Assembly (NCBI RefSeq): GCF_016735675.1
Contig: NZ_JAERSG010000007.1
Location: forward strand, 1-64,000
Reading direction: 5' to 3'
Source of the DNA: Nocardioides baculatus
GTDB taxonomy: Bacteria > Actinomycetota > Actinomycetes > Propionibacteriales > Nocardioidaceae
DNA: 64,000 nt
Below the pieces are notes generated by a model, which saw only the letters and a program-made list of their open reading frames with translations, had not been told where the DNA came from and searched no databases. A program made the position numbers and the translations under genes. Below, one piece after another: positions 8,250 to 16,922 of this stretch (positions are counted from its first letter, which is position 1; every line of letters begins with the position of its first letter).

Positions 8250-9062
8250 ATGCAGCGCAGTCGACTCGGGGCGATCGCCCTCGCCAGCTCCGCACTCCTC
8301 GGCGCGGCACTGGCCTCACCGGCCATCGCCGCCACGGAGACCGGCACCACCGTGCCGACCTACCAGGAGTTCAAGGCCGCGACCTACCAGGACGCGGACA
8401 ACCAGTACATCGTCAACGGTGACGAGCCGGCCGGCACCAACGCCGACCTCCGCACCTTCTACGACCGCCTCGTCGGCCAGGACAGCCTCAACGAGGGTCT
8501 GATCGTCAACACCGTGGGCGGCGCCGACGACAAGTGGTCGACCGCCCAGGTCGGCAACCTCACCTACTGCGTCAGCAACAAGTTCGGCACGCGCAAGGCC
8601 GACATCGTCAACGCGATGAACGGTGGCGCCGGCCTCTGGGAGGCCGCGTCGTCGAGGATCAACTTCGTCTACGTCCCGTCGCAGGACGCGAGCTGCACCA
8701 CCCGCAACAACAACGTGCTCTTCTCCGTCGAGCCCGTGCAGACCTCGCAGTACATCGCCCGGGCGTTCTTCCCGAGCAGCCCGAAGCGCTCGCGCAACGT
8801 CCTGGTCGACGACTCGATCTGGACCTCGGGCTCGTGGACGCCGTCCAACATCCTCGGCCACGAGCTCGGCCACACGCTGGGCTTCCGCCACGAGCACACC
8901 CGCCCGGAGGCCGGCACGTGCTTCGAGGACAACAACTGGCGTCCGCTGACGCCGTACGACTCGGCGTCGATCATGCACTACCCCCAGTGCAACGGCTCGT
9001 CGAGCAACCTGTCGATGACCGCGACCGACCGCCAGGGAGCGGCTGCCCTCTACGGCGCCTGA
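8250..9062 (+). CDS. Secreted zinc metalloprotease, astacin/M57-like (paralogue 1)
   Basis: A 270-aa exported protease. A signal peptide (residues 1-27, ending SPAIAA) is followed by a short pro-like segment with TYQEFKAATYQDADNQYIVN and the catalytic domain. The zinc motif is HELGHTLGFRHEH (H204, E205, H208, H214) and the Met-turn is SIMHYP with M242 and Y244, the astacin/metzincin arrangement. Cysteines near 107, 149, 224 and 247 could form two disulphides. AAGGAGAA at 8232-8239 is a good ribosome-binding site. A second copy of the same length lies at 13121; in the last 86 residues only about eight positions differ. Substrate unknown. Confidence 0.88.
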   Translation: MQRSRLGAIALASSALLGAALASPAIAATETGTTVPTYQEFKAATYQDADNQYIVNGDEPAGTNADLRTFYDRLVGQDSLNEGLIVNTVGGADDKWSTAQVGNLTYCVSNKFGTRKADIVNAMNGGAGLWEAASSRINFVYVPSQDASCTTRNNNVLFSVEPVQTSQYIARAFFPSSPKRSRNVLVDDSIWTSGSWTPSNILGHELGHTLGFRHEHTRPEAGTCFEDNNWRPLTPYDSASIMHYPQCNGSSSNLSMTATDRQGAAALYGA

Positions 9063-9079
9063 TCCCCGGCACGATCTCG

Positions 9080-9112
9080 AACGCCCCTTCCGTCCCGAGC
9101 GGAGGGGGCGTT
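9080..9112 (+). terminator. Stem-loop terminator after metalloprotease 1
   Basis: AACGCCCCTTCCG pairs with CGGAGGGGGCGTT (one G-U pair) around a short loop. It starts 18 nt after the stop and ends 24 nt before the next start. No long T-run, as is common in high-GC genomes. Confidence 0.75.
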
Positions 9113-9135
9113 CGTCTGCCGGTTACGGTCTGCAC

Positions 9136-10932
9136 GTGCCCTCCACGATCCTCTCCGCCCGCGACCTCGAGTTCATGCTCTTCGAGTGGCTCGACGTCGA
9201 GCGGCTCAGCGAGCGACCGCGCTTCGCCGAGCACGACCGTGCGTCGTACGACGCCCTGCTGGCGCTCTGCGAGGAGCTCGCCACCGAGCACTTCGCGACG
9301 CACTACCGCAAGAGCGACACCGAGGAGCCGACGTTCGACGGCTCGAAGGTCACCCTGATCCCCGAGATCGAGGCCGCGCTCCAGAAGCTCAGCCGGGCCG
9401 ACCTGCTGACCCTCTCGCTCGACGAGGAGCACGGCGGCATGCAGGTGCCGCGCGTCGTGGCGTCGGCCTGCATGGCGTGGTTCACCGCCGCCAACATCGG
9501 CACCGCGGCGTACTCCTTCCTCACCATCGCCAACGCCGGCCTGCTGCTCGCGCACGGCTCGCCCGAGCAGGTCGAGCGCTGGGTCGGACCGATGCTGGAG
9601 GGCCGGTTCTTCGGCACGATGACGCTGTCCGAGCCGCACGCCGGCTCGAGCCTCGGCGACGTCGTCACCCGCGCGGTGCCCGCCGACGACGGCACGCACC
9701 GGATCTTCGGCAGCAAGATGTGGATCTCCGGCGGCGACCACGAGATGGGCGACAACATCGTTCACCTGGTGCTGGCCAAGCTGCCCGACGCGCCCGCCGG
9801 CTCGCGCGGCATCTCGCTGTTCATCGTCCCGAAGTACCTCGTCGACGATGACGGCTCGATCGGCGAGCGCAACGACGTCTCCCTCGCGGGCATCAACCAC
9901 AAGCTCGGCAGCCGCGGCACGGTCAACACCGCGCCGGTCTTCGGCGACGGCGCCTTCACGCCGGGTGGCGCGCCCGGTGCCGTCGGCTACCTCGTCGGCG
10001 AGCCCCACAAGGGCCTGTCCTACATGTTCCACATGATGAACGCCGCCCGCCTCGGCGTCGGGATGTCGGCGACGACCACGGCCTACACGGCCTACCTCAA
10101 GTCGCTGGAGTACGCCCGCTCCCGCCCGCAGGGCAGGTCGCTGACCGCCGCCGACCCGACCGGGCCGCAGGTGCCGATCATCGAGCACGCCGACGTCCGC
10201 CGGATGCTGCTGGCGCAGAAGTCCTACGTCGAGGGCGCGCTCGCGCTGAACCTCTGGTGCAGCCGGCTCCTCGACGAGCAGGTCACCGCCGCCGACGACG
10301 CCGAGCGGCTCGCCGTCGGCCAGCTCCTCGACATCCTCACGCCGATCGCCAAGTCGTGGCCCTCGCAGTGGGGCCAGGAGTCGTGCAGCCTCGCGATCCA
10401 GGTGCTCGGCGGGTCGGGCTACACGCGCGACCACGACGTCGAGGCCCACTGGCGCGACCAGCGGCTCAACCCGATCCACGAGGGCACCCACGGCATCCAG
10501 GCGCTCGACCTGCTCGGCCGCAAGGTGCTGGGCGGAGGTGGCGCCGCGCTGCTCGCGCTGGCCGGGCGGATCCAGGAGACCGTCGACGGCGCGACCGCGC
10601 TCGGCGGCGAGCCGGCCGCCCACGCGGCGGCCCTCAAGGCGACGGTCGACCGGCTGGGCGAGGTGACGTTCGGGCTCGCCGGGCTCGGCGACCCGGAGCG
10701 GATCATGGCCAACGCCACCGTCTACCTCGAGGCCGCCGGCCACGTCGTGATCGCGTGGATGTGGCTCGAGCAGCTCGTCGCGGTGGGGGAGAAGGAGGGC
10801 GACTTCTACGACGGCAAGCGGGCCGCCGCGCGCTACTTCTTCGGCTGGGAGCTGCCGAAGGTCACGCCGATGCTCGACCTGCTCGCCTCGGGCGACACGA
10901 CCACGCTGGACATGCAGGCGAGCTGGTTCTAG
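9136..10932 (+). CDS. Acyl-CoA dehydrogenase (FadE5-like, long form)
   Basis: FAD-dependent dehydrogenase that introduces the alpha-beta double bond in fatty-acyl-CoA. At 598 aa it belongs to the long actinobacterial form with an extra C-terminal domain (about residues 470-598). Seen motifs: MTLSEPHAGSSLGDV (FAD/substrate loop near 167-181), KMWISGGDHE, LGSRGTVNTAPVFGD, and QVLGGSGYTRDH followed by NPIHEGTHGIQALDLLGRKV, where the Glu of HEGTHGIQ is the expected catalytic base. GTG start with TACGGT ending 6 nt upstream (9124-9129), probably leaderless. Monocistronic by spacing. Confidence 0.92.
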   Translation: MPSTILSARDLEFMLFEWLDVERLSERPRFAEHDRASYDALLALCEELATEHFATHYRKSDTEEPTFDGSKVTLIPEIEAALQKLSRADLLTLSLDEEHGGMQVPRVVASACMAWFTAANIGTAAYSFLTIANAGLLLAHGSPEQVERWVGPMLEGRFFGTMTLSEPHAGSSLGDVVTRAVPADDGTHRIFGSKMWISGGDHEMGDNIVHLVLAKLPDAPAGSRGISLFIVPKYLVDDDGSIGERNDVSLAGINHKLGSRGTVNTAPVFGDGAFTPGGAPGAVGYLVGEPHKGLSYMFHMMNAARLGVGMSATTTAYTAYLKSLEYARSRPQGRSLTAADPTGPQVPIIEHADVRRMLLAQKSYVEGALALNLWCSRLLDEQVTAADDAERLAVGQLLDILTPIAKSWPSQWGQESCSLAIQVLGGSGYTRDHDVEAHWRDQRLNPIHEGTHGIQALDLLGRKVLGGGGAALLALAGRIQETVDGATALGGEPAAHAAALKATVDRLGEVTFGLAGLGDPERIMANATVYLEAAGHVVIAWMWLEQLVAVGEKEGDFYDGKRAAARYFFGWELPKVTPMLDLLASGDTTTLDMQASWF

Positions 10933-10939
10933 CCCTGTC

Positions 10940-12439
10940 CTAGGCCGTCTCCGCCAGGAATTCGGTCAGCAGGCCGGGCGTCGCCGCGTCCGCGAGCTCG
11001 ACGGCCACCTCGAGGCGTACGTCGCGCACGAGCACCCGCTCGTGGCCCGCCGCTGTCGTCGCGACCAGGTCGGCGAGACCGATGCGGCGCTGCCACCACG
11101 ACTGGGAGACCACCCAGCCGATGATGCCGTCGGTCTCGAGGGCCGTACGCACCCGCGCCACGAGCCCGCTGCCCGCGACGAGGTGGTCGCCGGCGAGGGC
11201 GTGGCCGAGGTGGCGGTACGACGCCTCGCCGACCGCGGCTGAGACCAGCAGCAGGGCGAGCCCGCCGAGGCCGACCCACCACCACGAGAGGTCGAACCAC
11301 CATGTCGCAACGGCTCCGGCGGCGATGACGACCAAGGACTCCCGGATCTGGCGCAACCACGCGCGTCGCCGTGCGAGGGGGCCGTGCTCGACGAGGGGGT
11401 CGGTCAGCGGCCCGCGGTGCTCCAGCACGGTCTCGCCCACGCCGATCGCCACGTCGCGCGGGCACGGCGGCAGGACCTGCGTGACGCCGTCCTCGACGCC
11501 GGTCGCCAGTGTCGAGAGCTCGGCACCGCCCACGACCCGCATCAGGAGGGGCTCGGTCATCTCGACGCCGCGCACCTTGGCCTCCTCGACGGTGATCGAG
11601 CGGGTGGTGAACAACCCGCTCGTCAGGTGGAGCGAGCCGTGCTCGCGGACGAGCAGGAAGCGCCACCACTGGACGACGTAGCCGGTCACGGACACGACGA
11701 GCCAGACGGCGAGCCCGCCGACAGCGAGGACCGCGATGACTGCGACGAGGGCGAACTGCATCACCCAGTCCCACGTCGAGCGCGCGGTCTCCTCGTTCCA
11801 GATGGGCAGGTCGTCGCCGAACTGCGAGAGCACGCCGACCGCTCCGGCCAGGAGGACGAGCCGGGCCAGGCTGAAGGGGGCGAAGCGTAGCCAGGACCAG
11901 TCGATCCGGGCGAGCTCGGCCGGCGCCGCGACCGGCACGGGGACCGGCCCGTCGACCTCGTCGGCGTCCGTGCCCGGCGTGGCCTCCGGTGCCTCGCGGC
12001 GGCGCAGGAGCGTCGTACGCAGTGCGTGGGCGTCGGCCGCCGCCAGGGCGTCGAGGGTGATCCGGTCGTCGTCGACGCCGGTGCCGATCTCGACCTTCTG
12101 CAGGCCGAGGATCCGGTGCAGCAGGGAGGCCTCGAGGTCGACGCTGCGGACCCGGTCGAGCGGCGCGGTGGAGGTGTTCTTGTTCAGGACGCCTCTGCGC
12201 ACCTGGATCTGCGTGTCGGTCAGCCGGTAGTGAGTGGTGAGCCACGGAAGCGCACCGAAAAGGAGGGGGCCGAGCACCGCGACGGGGAGGATCACCCACC
12301 CGAACCGGCCGCCGCTCTGGCTGATCCCGACCAGGGCGACCACGACCGGCACGATCGCCTGGCCGATGGCCTTCACCGGGTCGAGCAGGAGCTTGCGTGG
12401 ACTGAGCCGGGACCACCCGTCCCCCGGGGCGGGGATCAC
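10940..12439 (-). CDS. PH-domain (bPH2/YdbS-like) membrane protein, large
   Basis: A 499-aa membrane protein with several hydrophobic pairs (about residues 25-60, 165-185, 210-245, 355-390) alternating with bacterial PH (DUF304/bPH2) domains. The domains are recognisable by strands such as HYRLTDTQIQVRRGVLNK followed by STAPLDRVRSVDLEASLLHR, and later REHGSLHLTSGLFTTRSITV. The GTG start overlaps the TGA of the upstream gene (GTGA), so the pair is coupled. YdbS/YdbT-type pairs in Firmicutes are linked to resistance to antimicrobial compounds; role here unknown. A longer frame upstream is the shadow of the partner gene. Confidence 0.85.
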   Translation of the reverse strand: MIPAPGDGWSRLSPRKLLLDPVKAIGQAIVPVVVALVGISQSGGRFGWVILPVAVLGPLLFGALPWLTTHYRLTDTQIQVRRGVLNKNTSTAPLDRVRSVDLEASLLHRILGLQKVEIGTGVDDDRITLDALAAADAHALRTTLLRRREAPEATPGTDADEVDGPVPVPVAAPAELARIDWSWLRFAPFSLARLVLLAGAVGVLSQFGDDLPIWNEETARSTWDWVMQFALVAVIAVLAVGGLAVWLVVSVTGYVVQWWRFLLVREHGSLHLTSGLFTTRSITVEEAKVRGVEMTEPLLMRVVGGAELSTLATGVEDGVTQVLPPCPRDVAIGVGETVLEHRGPLTDPLVEHGPLARRRAWLRQIRESLVVIAAGAVATWWFDLSWWWVGLGGLALLLVSAAVGEASYRHLGHALAGDHLVAGSGLVARVRTALETDGIIGWVVSQSWWQRRIGLADLVATTAAGHERVLVRDVRLEVAVELADAATPGLLTEFLAETA

Positions 12440-12930
12440 GTGGCGTCGTCCTGCTCCGGGGCGGCGGCCGTGATCGCGGTCAGCCGGGCCACCACCTCGC
12501 GCGCCGTCTCGGCGTCGAGGCAGTCGACGGTGATGGGACCCGCGGCCGAGGCGGTCGTGACGGTGATCGAGGCCAGCCCGAAGAGTCGCATCAGCGCTCC
12601 CTGGCGCGAGTCCACCGTCTGCACGCGGCTGATCGGTGCGATGCGGGTCTCGCGCCCGATCCAGCCGGAGCGCGTGTGCACCGCCGTGTCGGTGACCTCC
12701 CAGCGGTGGACGCGGAAGCGGATCCGCGGCATCAGCACGACGTGCGCGACGGCGGCGGCGGCGACGAGCAGCACGAGGACCAGCGTCCAGCCCGGGACGT
12801 CGGGGATGACGGCGTACGCCACCACGGCGGCGACCACGAGGACCACGTCGCCGACCGCCGCGGACAGCCGCCAGTAGGGGACCGCCTGCGGCGAGACCCG
12901 GTGCGCGGGCTCGCGGAGCACGTGATTCAT
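12436..12930 (-). CDS. PH-domain (bPH2/YdbS-like) membrane protein, small
   Basis: A 164-aa protein: two adjacent transmembrane segments (about residues 28-45 and 48-68) followed by one bPH2 domain (about 70-150) with FRVHRWEVTDTAVHTRSGW, TRIAPISRVQTVDSRQGALM and a C-terminal helix. It is the small partner of the downstream large PH-domain protein, with overlapping stop and start codons. This small-plus-large order matches the YdbS-YdbT pair of Bacillus. Function unknown. The 190 bp to the next gene on the right hold the promoter region of metalloprotease 2. Confidence 0.83.
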   Translation of the reverse strand: MNHVLREPAHRVSPQAVPYWRLSAAVGDVVLVVAAVVAYAVIPDVPGWTLVLVLLVAAAAVAHVVLMPRIRFRVHRWEVTDTAVHTRSGWIGRETRIAPISRVQTVDSRQGALMRLFGLASITVTTASAAGPITVDCLDAETAREVVARLTAITAAAPEQDDAT

Positions 12931-13040
12931 GCGGCGAGTCTTGCAGGTGCGACCGCGCGGGCGAACTTGTGCAATCCGGCGTTCGGGCGGAGTGGCCGAT
13001 GGACTTCTGCAGGTTCATGCAGTGCACACACCTGACCCTG

Positions 13041-13062
13041 ACCAGACCTTCCCCTCTGGTCT
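13041..13062 (+). other. Hairpin in the leader of metalloprotease 2
   Basis: GACCAGA and TCTGGTC are perfect 7-nt arms around CCTTCCCC, with an adjoining GGTCTAGACC palindrome, about 60-80 nt upstream of the start codon. It could be an operator or a 5'-UTR structure; no binding protein is suggested. Confidence 0.4.
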
Positions 13063-13120
13063 AGACCGGGGTGTGGTGGAGGTGCCACCACCAATCCAAC
13101 CGGAAGAAGTGACAGCACAC

Positions 13121-13933
13121 ATGAAGACCACGATCATCAGGACCCTGGCCGCCGTCATCGGAGCGGGCGCGCTGGCTGCGTCGATGCAGCCGGCGAGTGC
13201 AGCACCTGCTCGGGAGGACGTGCCGAGCTTCCAGGAGTTCAAGGACGCGACCTTCCAGGACGTCGGCGGTCAGTACGTCGTGAACGGCGACGAGACCATC
13301 GCGACGACCCAGCAGCTGCGCGACTACTACGACAGCATGGTCGGCTCCAAGGACACCGACTCGCAGTCGCTCGTCATCAACACCGTGGGCGGTGCGGACG
13401 ACACGTGGTCCGCCACCACGGCCCGCAACCTCACCTACTGCGTCAGCGACCGCTTCGGGTCCTACAAGTCGGCGATGGTGTCGGCGATGCAGTCCGGCGC
13501 CGGTCAGTGGGAGGCCGCCTCGAGCGGGGTGAACTTCACCTACGTGCCGTCGGCCGACGCCAACTGCACGGTGAGCAACAACTCCGTGCTGTTCTCCGTC
13601 GAGCCGGTGAACACCACCCAGTACATCGCGCGGGCGTTCTTCCCGAGCACGCCGGACAGCCAGCGCAACGTCCTGGTCGACGACTCGATCTGGACCTCGG
13701 GCTCTTGGACGCCGTCCAACATCCTCGCCCACGAGCTCGGCCACGCACTCGGCTTCCGCCACGAGCACACGCGGCCCGAGGCCGGGACCTGCTTCGAGGA
13801 CAACAACTGGCGGCCGCTGACGCCGTACGACTCGGCGTCGATCATGCACTACCCGCAGTGCAACGGCTCGTCGAGCGACCTCTCCATGACGGAGACGGAC
13901 CGCCAGGGCGCGCGGAGCGTGTACGGCTCCTGA
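13121..13933 (+). CDS. Secreted zinc metalloprotease, astacin/M57-like (paralogue 2)
   Basis: A 270-aa exported protease with the same layout as the copy at 8250: signal peptide (1-27, ending PASAAPA), the FQEFKDATFQDVGGQYVVN pro-like segment, zinc motif HELGHALGFRHEH at about 204-216, Met-turn SIMHYP and the same four cysteines. The C-terminal third is nearly identical to paralogue 1, while the signal peptide and first 90 residues have diverged, which points to an old local duplication with constraint on the catalytic domain. GGAAGAAG 10 nt before the ATG is a plausible ribosome-binding site. It has its own leader and terminator, so the two copies can be expressed separately. Confidence 0.88.
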   Translation: MKTTIIRTLAAVIGAGALAASMQPASAAPAREDVPSFQEFKDATFQDVGGQYVVNGDETIATTQQLRDYYDSMVGSKDTDSQSLVINTVGGADDTWSATTARNLTYCVSDRFGSYKSAMVSAMQSGAGQWEAASSGVNFTYVPSADANCTVSNNSVLFSVEPVNTTQYIARAFFPSTPDSQRNVLVDDSIWTSGSWTPSNILAHELGHALGFRHEHTRPEAGTCFEDNNWRPLTPYDSASIMHYPQCNGSSSDLSMTETDRQGARSVYGS

Positions 13934-13957
13934 GCCGGCACCCCGCCTGACCGGGGG

Positions 13958-14000
13958 GAGGGCCCGACCCGCTGCGCTCGTCGCGCGGGATCGGGCCCTC
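13958..14000 (+). terminator. Stem-loop terminator after metalloprotease 2
   Basis: GAGGGCCCGA (13958-13967) pairs perfectly with TCGGGCCCTC (13991-14000), with further pairing possible inside the loop. It ends 59 nt before ychF. Confidence 0.8.
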
Positions 14001-14059
14001 GTTCGCGTGCGGGCTCACGTTTCGTGCACGCGTCCGTCGCCGCCGTAGACTCCCCGCCC

Positions 14060-15136
14060 GTGGCTCTCACCATCGGCATCGTCGGTCTCCCCAATGCGGG
14101 CAAGTCGACGCTCTTCAACGCACTGACCAAGAACGACGTCCTCGCGGCGAACTACCCGTTCGCGACGATCGAGCCCAACGTCGGCGTCGTCGGCGTGCCG
14201 GACGAGCGGCTCCCGCAGCTCGCCGAGGTGTTCGAGTCGGCCAAGGTGCTGCCGGCCACGGTCGAGTTCGTCGACATCGCCGGCATCGTGCGCGGCGCCT
14301 CGCAGGGCGAGGGCCTCGGCAACAAGTTCCTCGCCCACATCCGCGAGTCTGCCGCGATCTGCCAGGTGACCCGGGTCTTCCGCGACGAGGACGTCACCCA
14401 CGTCGACGGCGAGGTCAACCCCGCCAACGACATCTCGACGATCCAGACCGAGCTGATCTTCGCCGACCTCGAGACCGTCGACCGGGCGATCGCTCGCCTG
14501 GAGAAGGAGTCGCGCAAGGTCAAGGACCTCGTCGCGAACCTCGACGCCGCCCGCGCAGCCAAGGACGCGCTGGAGTCCGGCACCCCGATCATCGCGACCG
14601 ACATCGACCGCACCCTGCTGCGCGAGCTGTCGCTGCTGACGGCCAAGCCGCTGATCTACGTCTTCAACTGCGACGCCGACGAGCTCGCCGATGACGCCCT
14701 CAAGGACAAGATGCGCGAGATCGTCGCGCCGGCCGAGGCGATCTTCCTCGACGCCAAGTTCGAGGCCGACCTCGCCGAGATGGACGACGACGAGATGGCC
14801 CACGAGATGCTCGCCGAGATGGGCATCACCGAGTCCGGCCTCGACCAGCTCGCCCGGGTCGGCTTCGACACCCTCGGCCTCCAGACCTACCTGACCGCCG
14901 GCCCCAAGGAGACGCGGGCCTGGACGATCAAGAAGGGCGCCACCGCCCCCGAGGCCGCCGGTGTCATCCACACCGACTTCCAGAAGGGCTTCATCAAGGC
15001 CGAGGTCGTCTCCTTCGAGGACCTGATGGCGGCTGGCACCATGCTCAAGGCCAAGGAGGCCGGCAAGGTGCGCATGGAGGGCAAGGACTACGTCATGGCC
15101 GACGGCGACGTCGTGGAGTTCCGCTTCAACGTCTGA
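14060..15136 (+). CDS. ychF: Redox-regulated ATPase YchF (Obg-related P-loop protein)
   Basis: A 358-aa universally conserved P-loop NTPase that binds ATP in preference to GTP and associates with ribosomes. Motifs: Walker A GLPNAGKST (residues 8-16), switch region NYPFATIEPNVGVV, FVDIAGIVRGASQGEGLGNKFL (written here in two parts in the protein's G3 region near 70), a central coiled coil, and a C-terminal TGS domain (about 275-358, with TAGPKETRAWTI and GDVVEFRFNV). GTG 14060 is preferred over an upstream ATG because TAGACT ends 8 nt before it and VALTIGIVGLPNAGKST is the canonical N-terminus. Two hairpins follow the stop. Confidence 0.96.
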   Translation: MALTIGIVGLPNAGKSTLFNALTKNDVLAANYPFATIEPNVGVVGVPDERLPQLAEVFESAKVLPATVEFVDIAGIVRGASQGEGLGNKFLAHIRESAAICQVTRVFRDEDVTHVDGEVNPANDISTIQTELIFADLETVDRAIARLEKESRKVKDLVANLDAARAAKDALESGTPIIATDIDRTLLRELSLLTAKPLIYVFNCDADELADDALKDKMREIVAPAEAIFLDAKFEADLAEMDDDEMAHEMLAEMGITESGLDQLARVGFDTLGLQTYLTAGPKETRAWTIKKGATAPEAAGVIHTDFQKGFIKAEVVSFEDLMAAGTMLKAKEAGKVRMEGKDYVMADGDVVEFRFNV

Positions 15137-15141
15137 CCGTT

Positions 15142-15163
15142 CGACGTCCGCATCCGGACGTCG
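15142..15163 (+). terminator. Short hairpin after ychF
   Basis: CGACGTCCG and CGGACGTCG are perfect 9-nt arms with a 4-nt loop, starting 5 nt after the ychF stop. Confidence 0.65.
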
Positions 15164-15190
15164 GTAGCTGACGTTGCGCCCCACGGCACG

Positions 15191-15227
15191 GTCCGACCGC
15201 GCGGCGTGCAACGCCGCGCGGTCGGAC
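15191..15227. terminator. Strong bidirectional terminator between ychF and the DUF4331 gene
   Basis: A perfect 17-bp stem (15191-15207 with 15211-15227) and a 3-nt loop, placed between two convergent genes and ending 11 nt from the DUF4331 stop. Confidence 0.85.
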
Positions 15228-15238
15228 GCGCTCTACGG

Positions 15239-16729
15239 TCAGGCCTTGCGGCGGCGCACTGCGCCGCTGATGCCACCGACGAGGGCAAGGAGTCCCACGC
15301 CGATGAAGGCTGCCGAGCTCTGGCGACCCGGGACGACGCGCTGGAGCACGCCTCCCTTGCTCGCCGACTGCTTGGCCGAGGCACCCGTGGACGGGTGCGG
15401 GTCGGCATTGCTGCCGCTGGCCGGGAGGGCCAGGTAGGGGAAGGTGTTGTCGAAGGCGGTGTCGTTGGTGTCGACGCCGTCGCCGAGGTCGTTCGCTGAT
15501 CCGACGAGCTCACCCTCGACCACCTGGAGCGCGATGTCGATGACATCGTCACCGAGACGGCGACCGTTGGGGAAGCCCTGCGTGTCGCCACCGATCACAC
15601 CGAGCCGGTTGGGCTCGGCGGTCACGGGGGTGGACATGTTGAGTCGCAGCTGCTCGCTCGGGGTGATCTTGCCCTTGGGCATGTTGAGGCCCTTGACGCC
15701 CGTGAGGAACACCGACACGAGGTCGTTGCGCGGGGTCGCGGGTGCCTTGATGCCGTAGACGGCCTCGATCAGCTTCGGCAGCTCGGGGTTGGTCACGTAC
15801 TTGAGCGCCACTGCGTCGCCCGTGGGCTCGAGACCGTTGAACGCGTCCTTGAGCTTGAGCGGGATGACGACCTCGTTGACCAGCGGGTTGCCCAGGCGCG
15901 AGACCTGGGTGTAGCGCTTGCCGGTGGCGTTCATCTTCGACGTGGTCGTCCACACGCCGATGACCGGGTTCTTGCCCGGGTTGTGGCGCTTGGCGACCCA
16001 CTTCTGCGGGACCTGCAGCGCCACCGACTGGACGTTGAAGCCCGCCAGGGTGTCGTCGCCGGCCTCGGAGAGGTCACCGCCGTAGAGCAGGTCGAAGACG
16101 CGCAGGTCGAGGAAGAACGGGTCCTCGGCCTGACCGGCGAAGGACTTCATGTTCTTGCCGACCCGGGTGACGGCCTGGCTGCGCAGCTTGTTGTAGGCCG
16201 GCATCGACGCCGCGCCGATGTCCGAGGGCGCCACGCGACGGCTCTTGATCAGCGTCTTCTTCTTGTTCTTGTAGAAGCGCTGCAGCTTGTAGGTCTGGTA
16301 GTAGTTCAGGTTCTTGTCGGTCAGGGAGGTGACCGGGCCGGTGGCGGCCAGGAACGTGTTCCCCGTGACGTAGTGGTCCTTGAACGTCCACCGGAAGATC
16401 ACGTCGGGCTTCGCGTCCGCGTTGTTGTCGATCTTGATGTCGTAGCGCGCGTCGGTGGCGAAGCTGTAGAAGTTCGGACCGCCCGCGGGCTCCTCGAAGG
16501 GCAGCCAGTTGGCGATCAGTGTGACGGTGTTCTTCTTCTCCGGACTGCGGAATGCGTAGAGGTCCGTCCCGTCGTACTGGGGCGTCCCCGAGATGAGTGG
16601 TGCCTCCCGGTGACTGGACGCGGTCGCAGCGAGCGGACCGAGACCGGCGAAGCCGACTGCTGTCAGCAGGCCGCCGGCGCACGCCAGGGCGATCGCCCCG
16701 TGCCGCTTGGTGGGTCGTGAGTGGTTCAT
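15239..16729 (-). CDS. Secreted, membrane-anchored DUF4331 protein
   Basis: A 496-aa exported protein. Signal peptide about residues 1-38 (ending ATA), then the DUF4331 N-terminal signature SSHREAPLISGTPQYDGTDL and a long extracellular domain with YAFRSPEK and NWLPFEEPAGGPNFYSFA. A Ser/Ala-rich stretch leads to a C-terminal hydrophobic segment (about 470-490) and the basic tail RRRKA, so it probably stays anchored to the outer face of the membrane. No usable LPXTG motif is adjacent to that segment. ATG 16729 has CTAGGAG 9 nt upstream. Function of DUF4331 proteins is not established. Downstream of another secreted protein gene on the same strand, 193 bp away. Confidence 0.85.
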   Translation of the reverse strand: MNHSRPTKRHGAIALACAGGLLTAVGFAGLGPLAATASSHREAPLISGTPQYDGTDLYAFRSPEKKNTVTLIANWLPFEEPAGGPNFYSFATDARYDIKIDNNADAKPDVIFRWTFKDHYVTGNTFLAATGPVTSLTDKNLNYYQTYKLQRFYKNKKKTLIKSRRVAPSDIGAASMPAYNKLRSQAVTRVGKNMKSFAGQAEDPFFLDLRVFDLLYGGDLSEAGDDTLAGFNVQSVALQVPQKWVAKRHNPGKNPVIGVWTTTSKMNATGKRYTQVSRLGNPLVNEVVIPLKLKDAFNGLEPTGDAVALKYVTNPELPKLIEAVYGIKAPATPRNDLVSVFLTGVKGLNMPKGKITPSEQLRLNMSTPVTAEPNRLGVIGGDTQGFPNGRRLGDDVIDIALQVVEGELVGSANDLGDGVDTNDTAFDNTFPYLALPASGSNADPHPSTGASAKQSASKGGVLQRVVPGRQSSAAFIGVGLLALVGGISGAVRRRKA

Positions 16730-16753
16730 CAGCAACTACTCCTAGGGGTCTGG

Positions 16754-16868
16754 TGCATACGTTGTGCAGGACACTGCGCAGACGTGACGGCCATCGCCTC
16801 TTGGAGTCACGGCATCGTGTGTTCGGAGTCACACGAGCAATGGATGCATTGTGCGCAAGGAATGCGCA
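16754..16868 (-). promoter_or_regulatory. TGCRCA-rich upstream region of the DUF4331 gene
   Basis: Paired TGCA/TGCGCA half-sites lie 11 bp apart at 16754-16768 and again at 16852-16868, i.e. one helical turn. They are in the 193-bp gap upstream of the DUF4331 gene and could be binding sites for a dimeric regulator. Pattern seen by eye only. Confidence 0.3.
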
Positions 16869-16922
16869 TGGCGCGTCCTCCCTTGGGGGGTGCTGGGAGC
16901 AGCACTGCACGATTCGGTGGGA

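Noticed and set aside
15370..15440. LPXTG-type sortase signal in the DUF4331 protein (LPASG)
   Set aside because: LPASG lies about 40 residues before the terminal hydrophobic segment, too far for a sortase signal, and a Gly replaces the usual context. A plain membrane anchor fits better.
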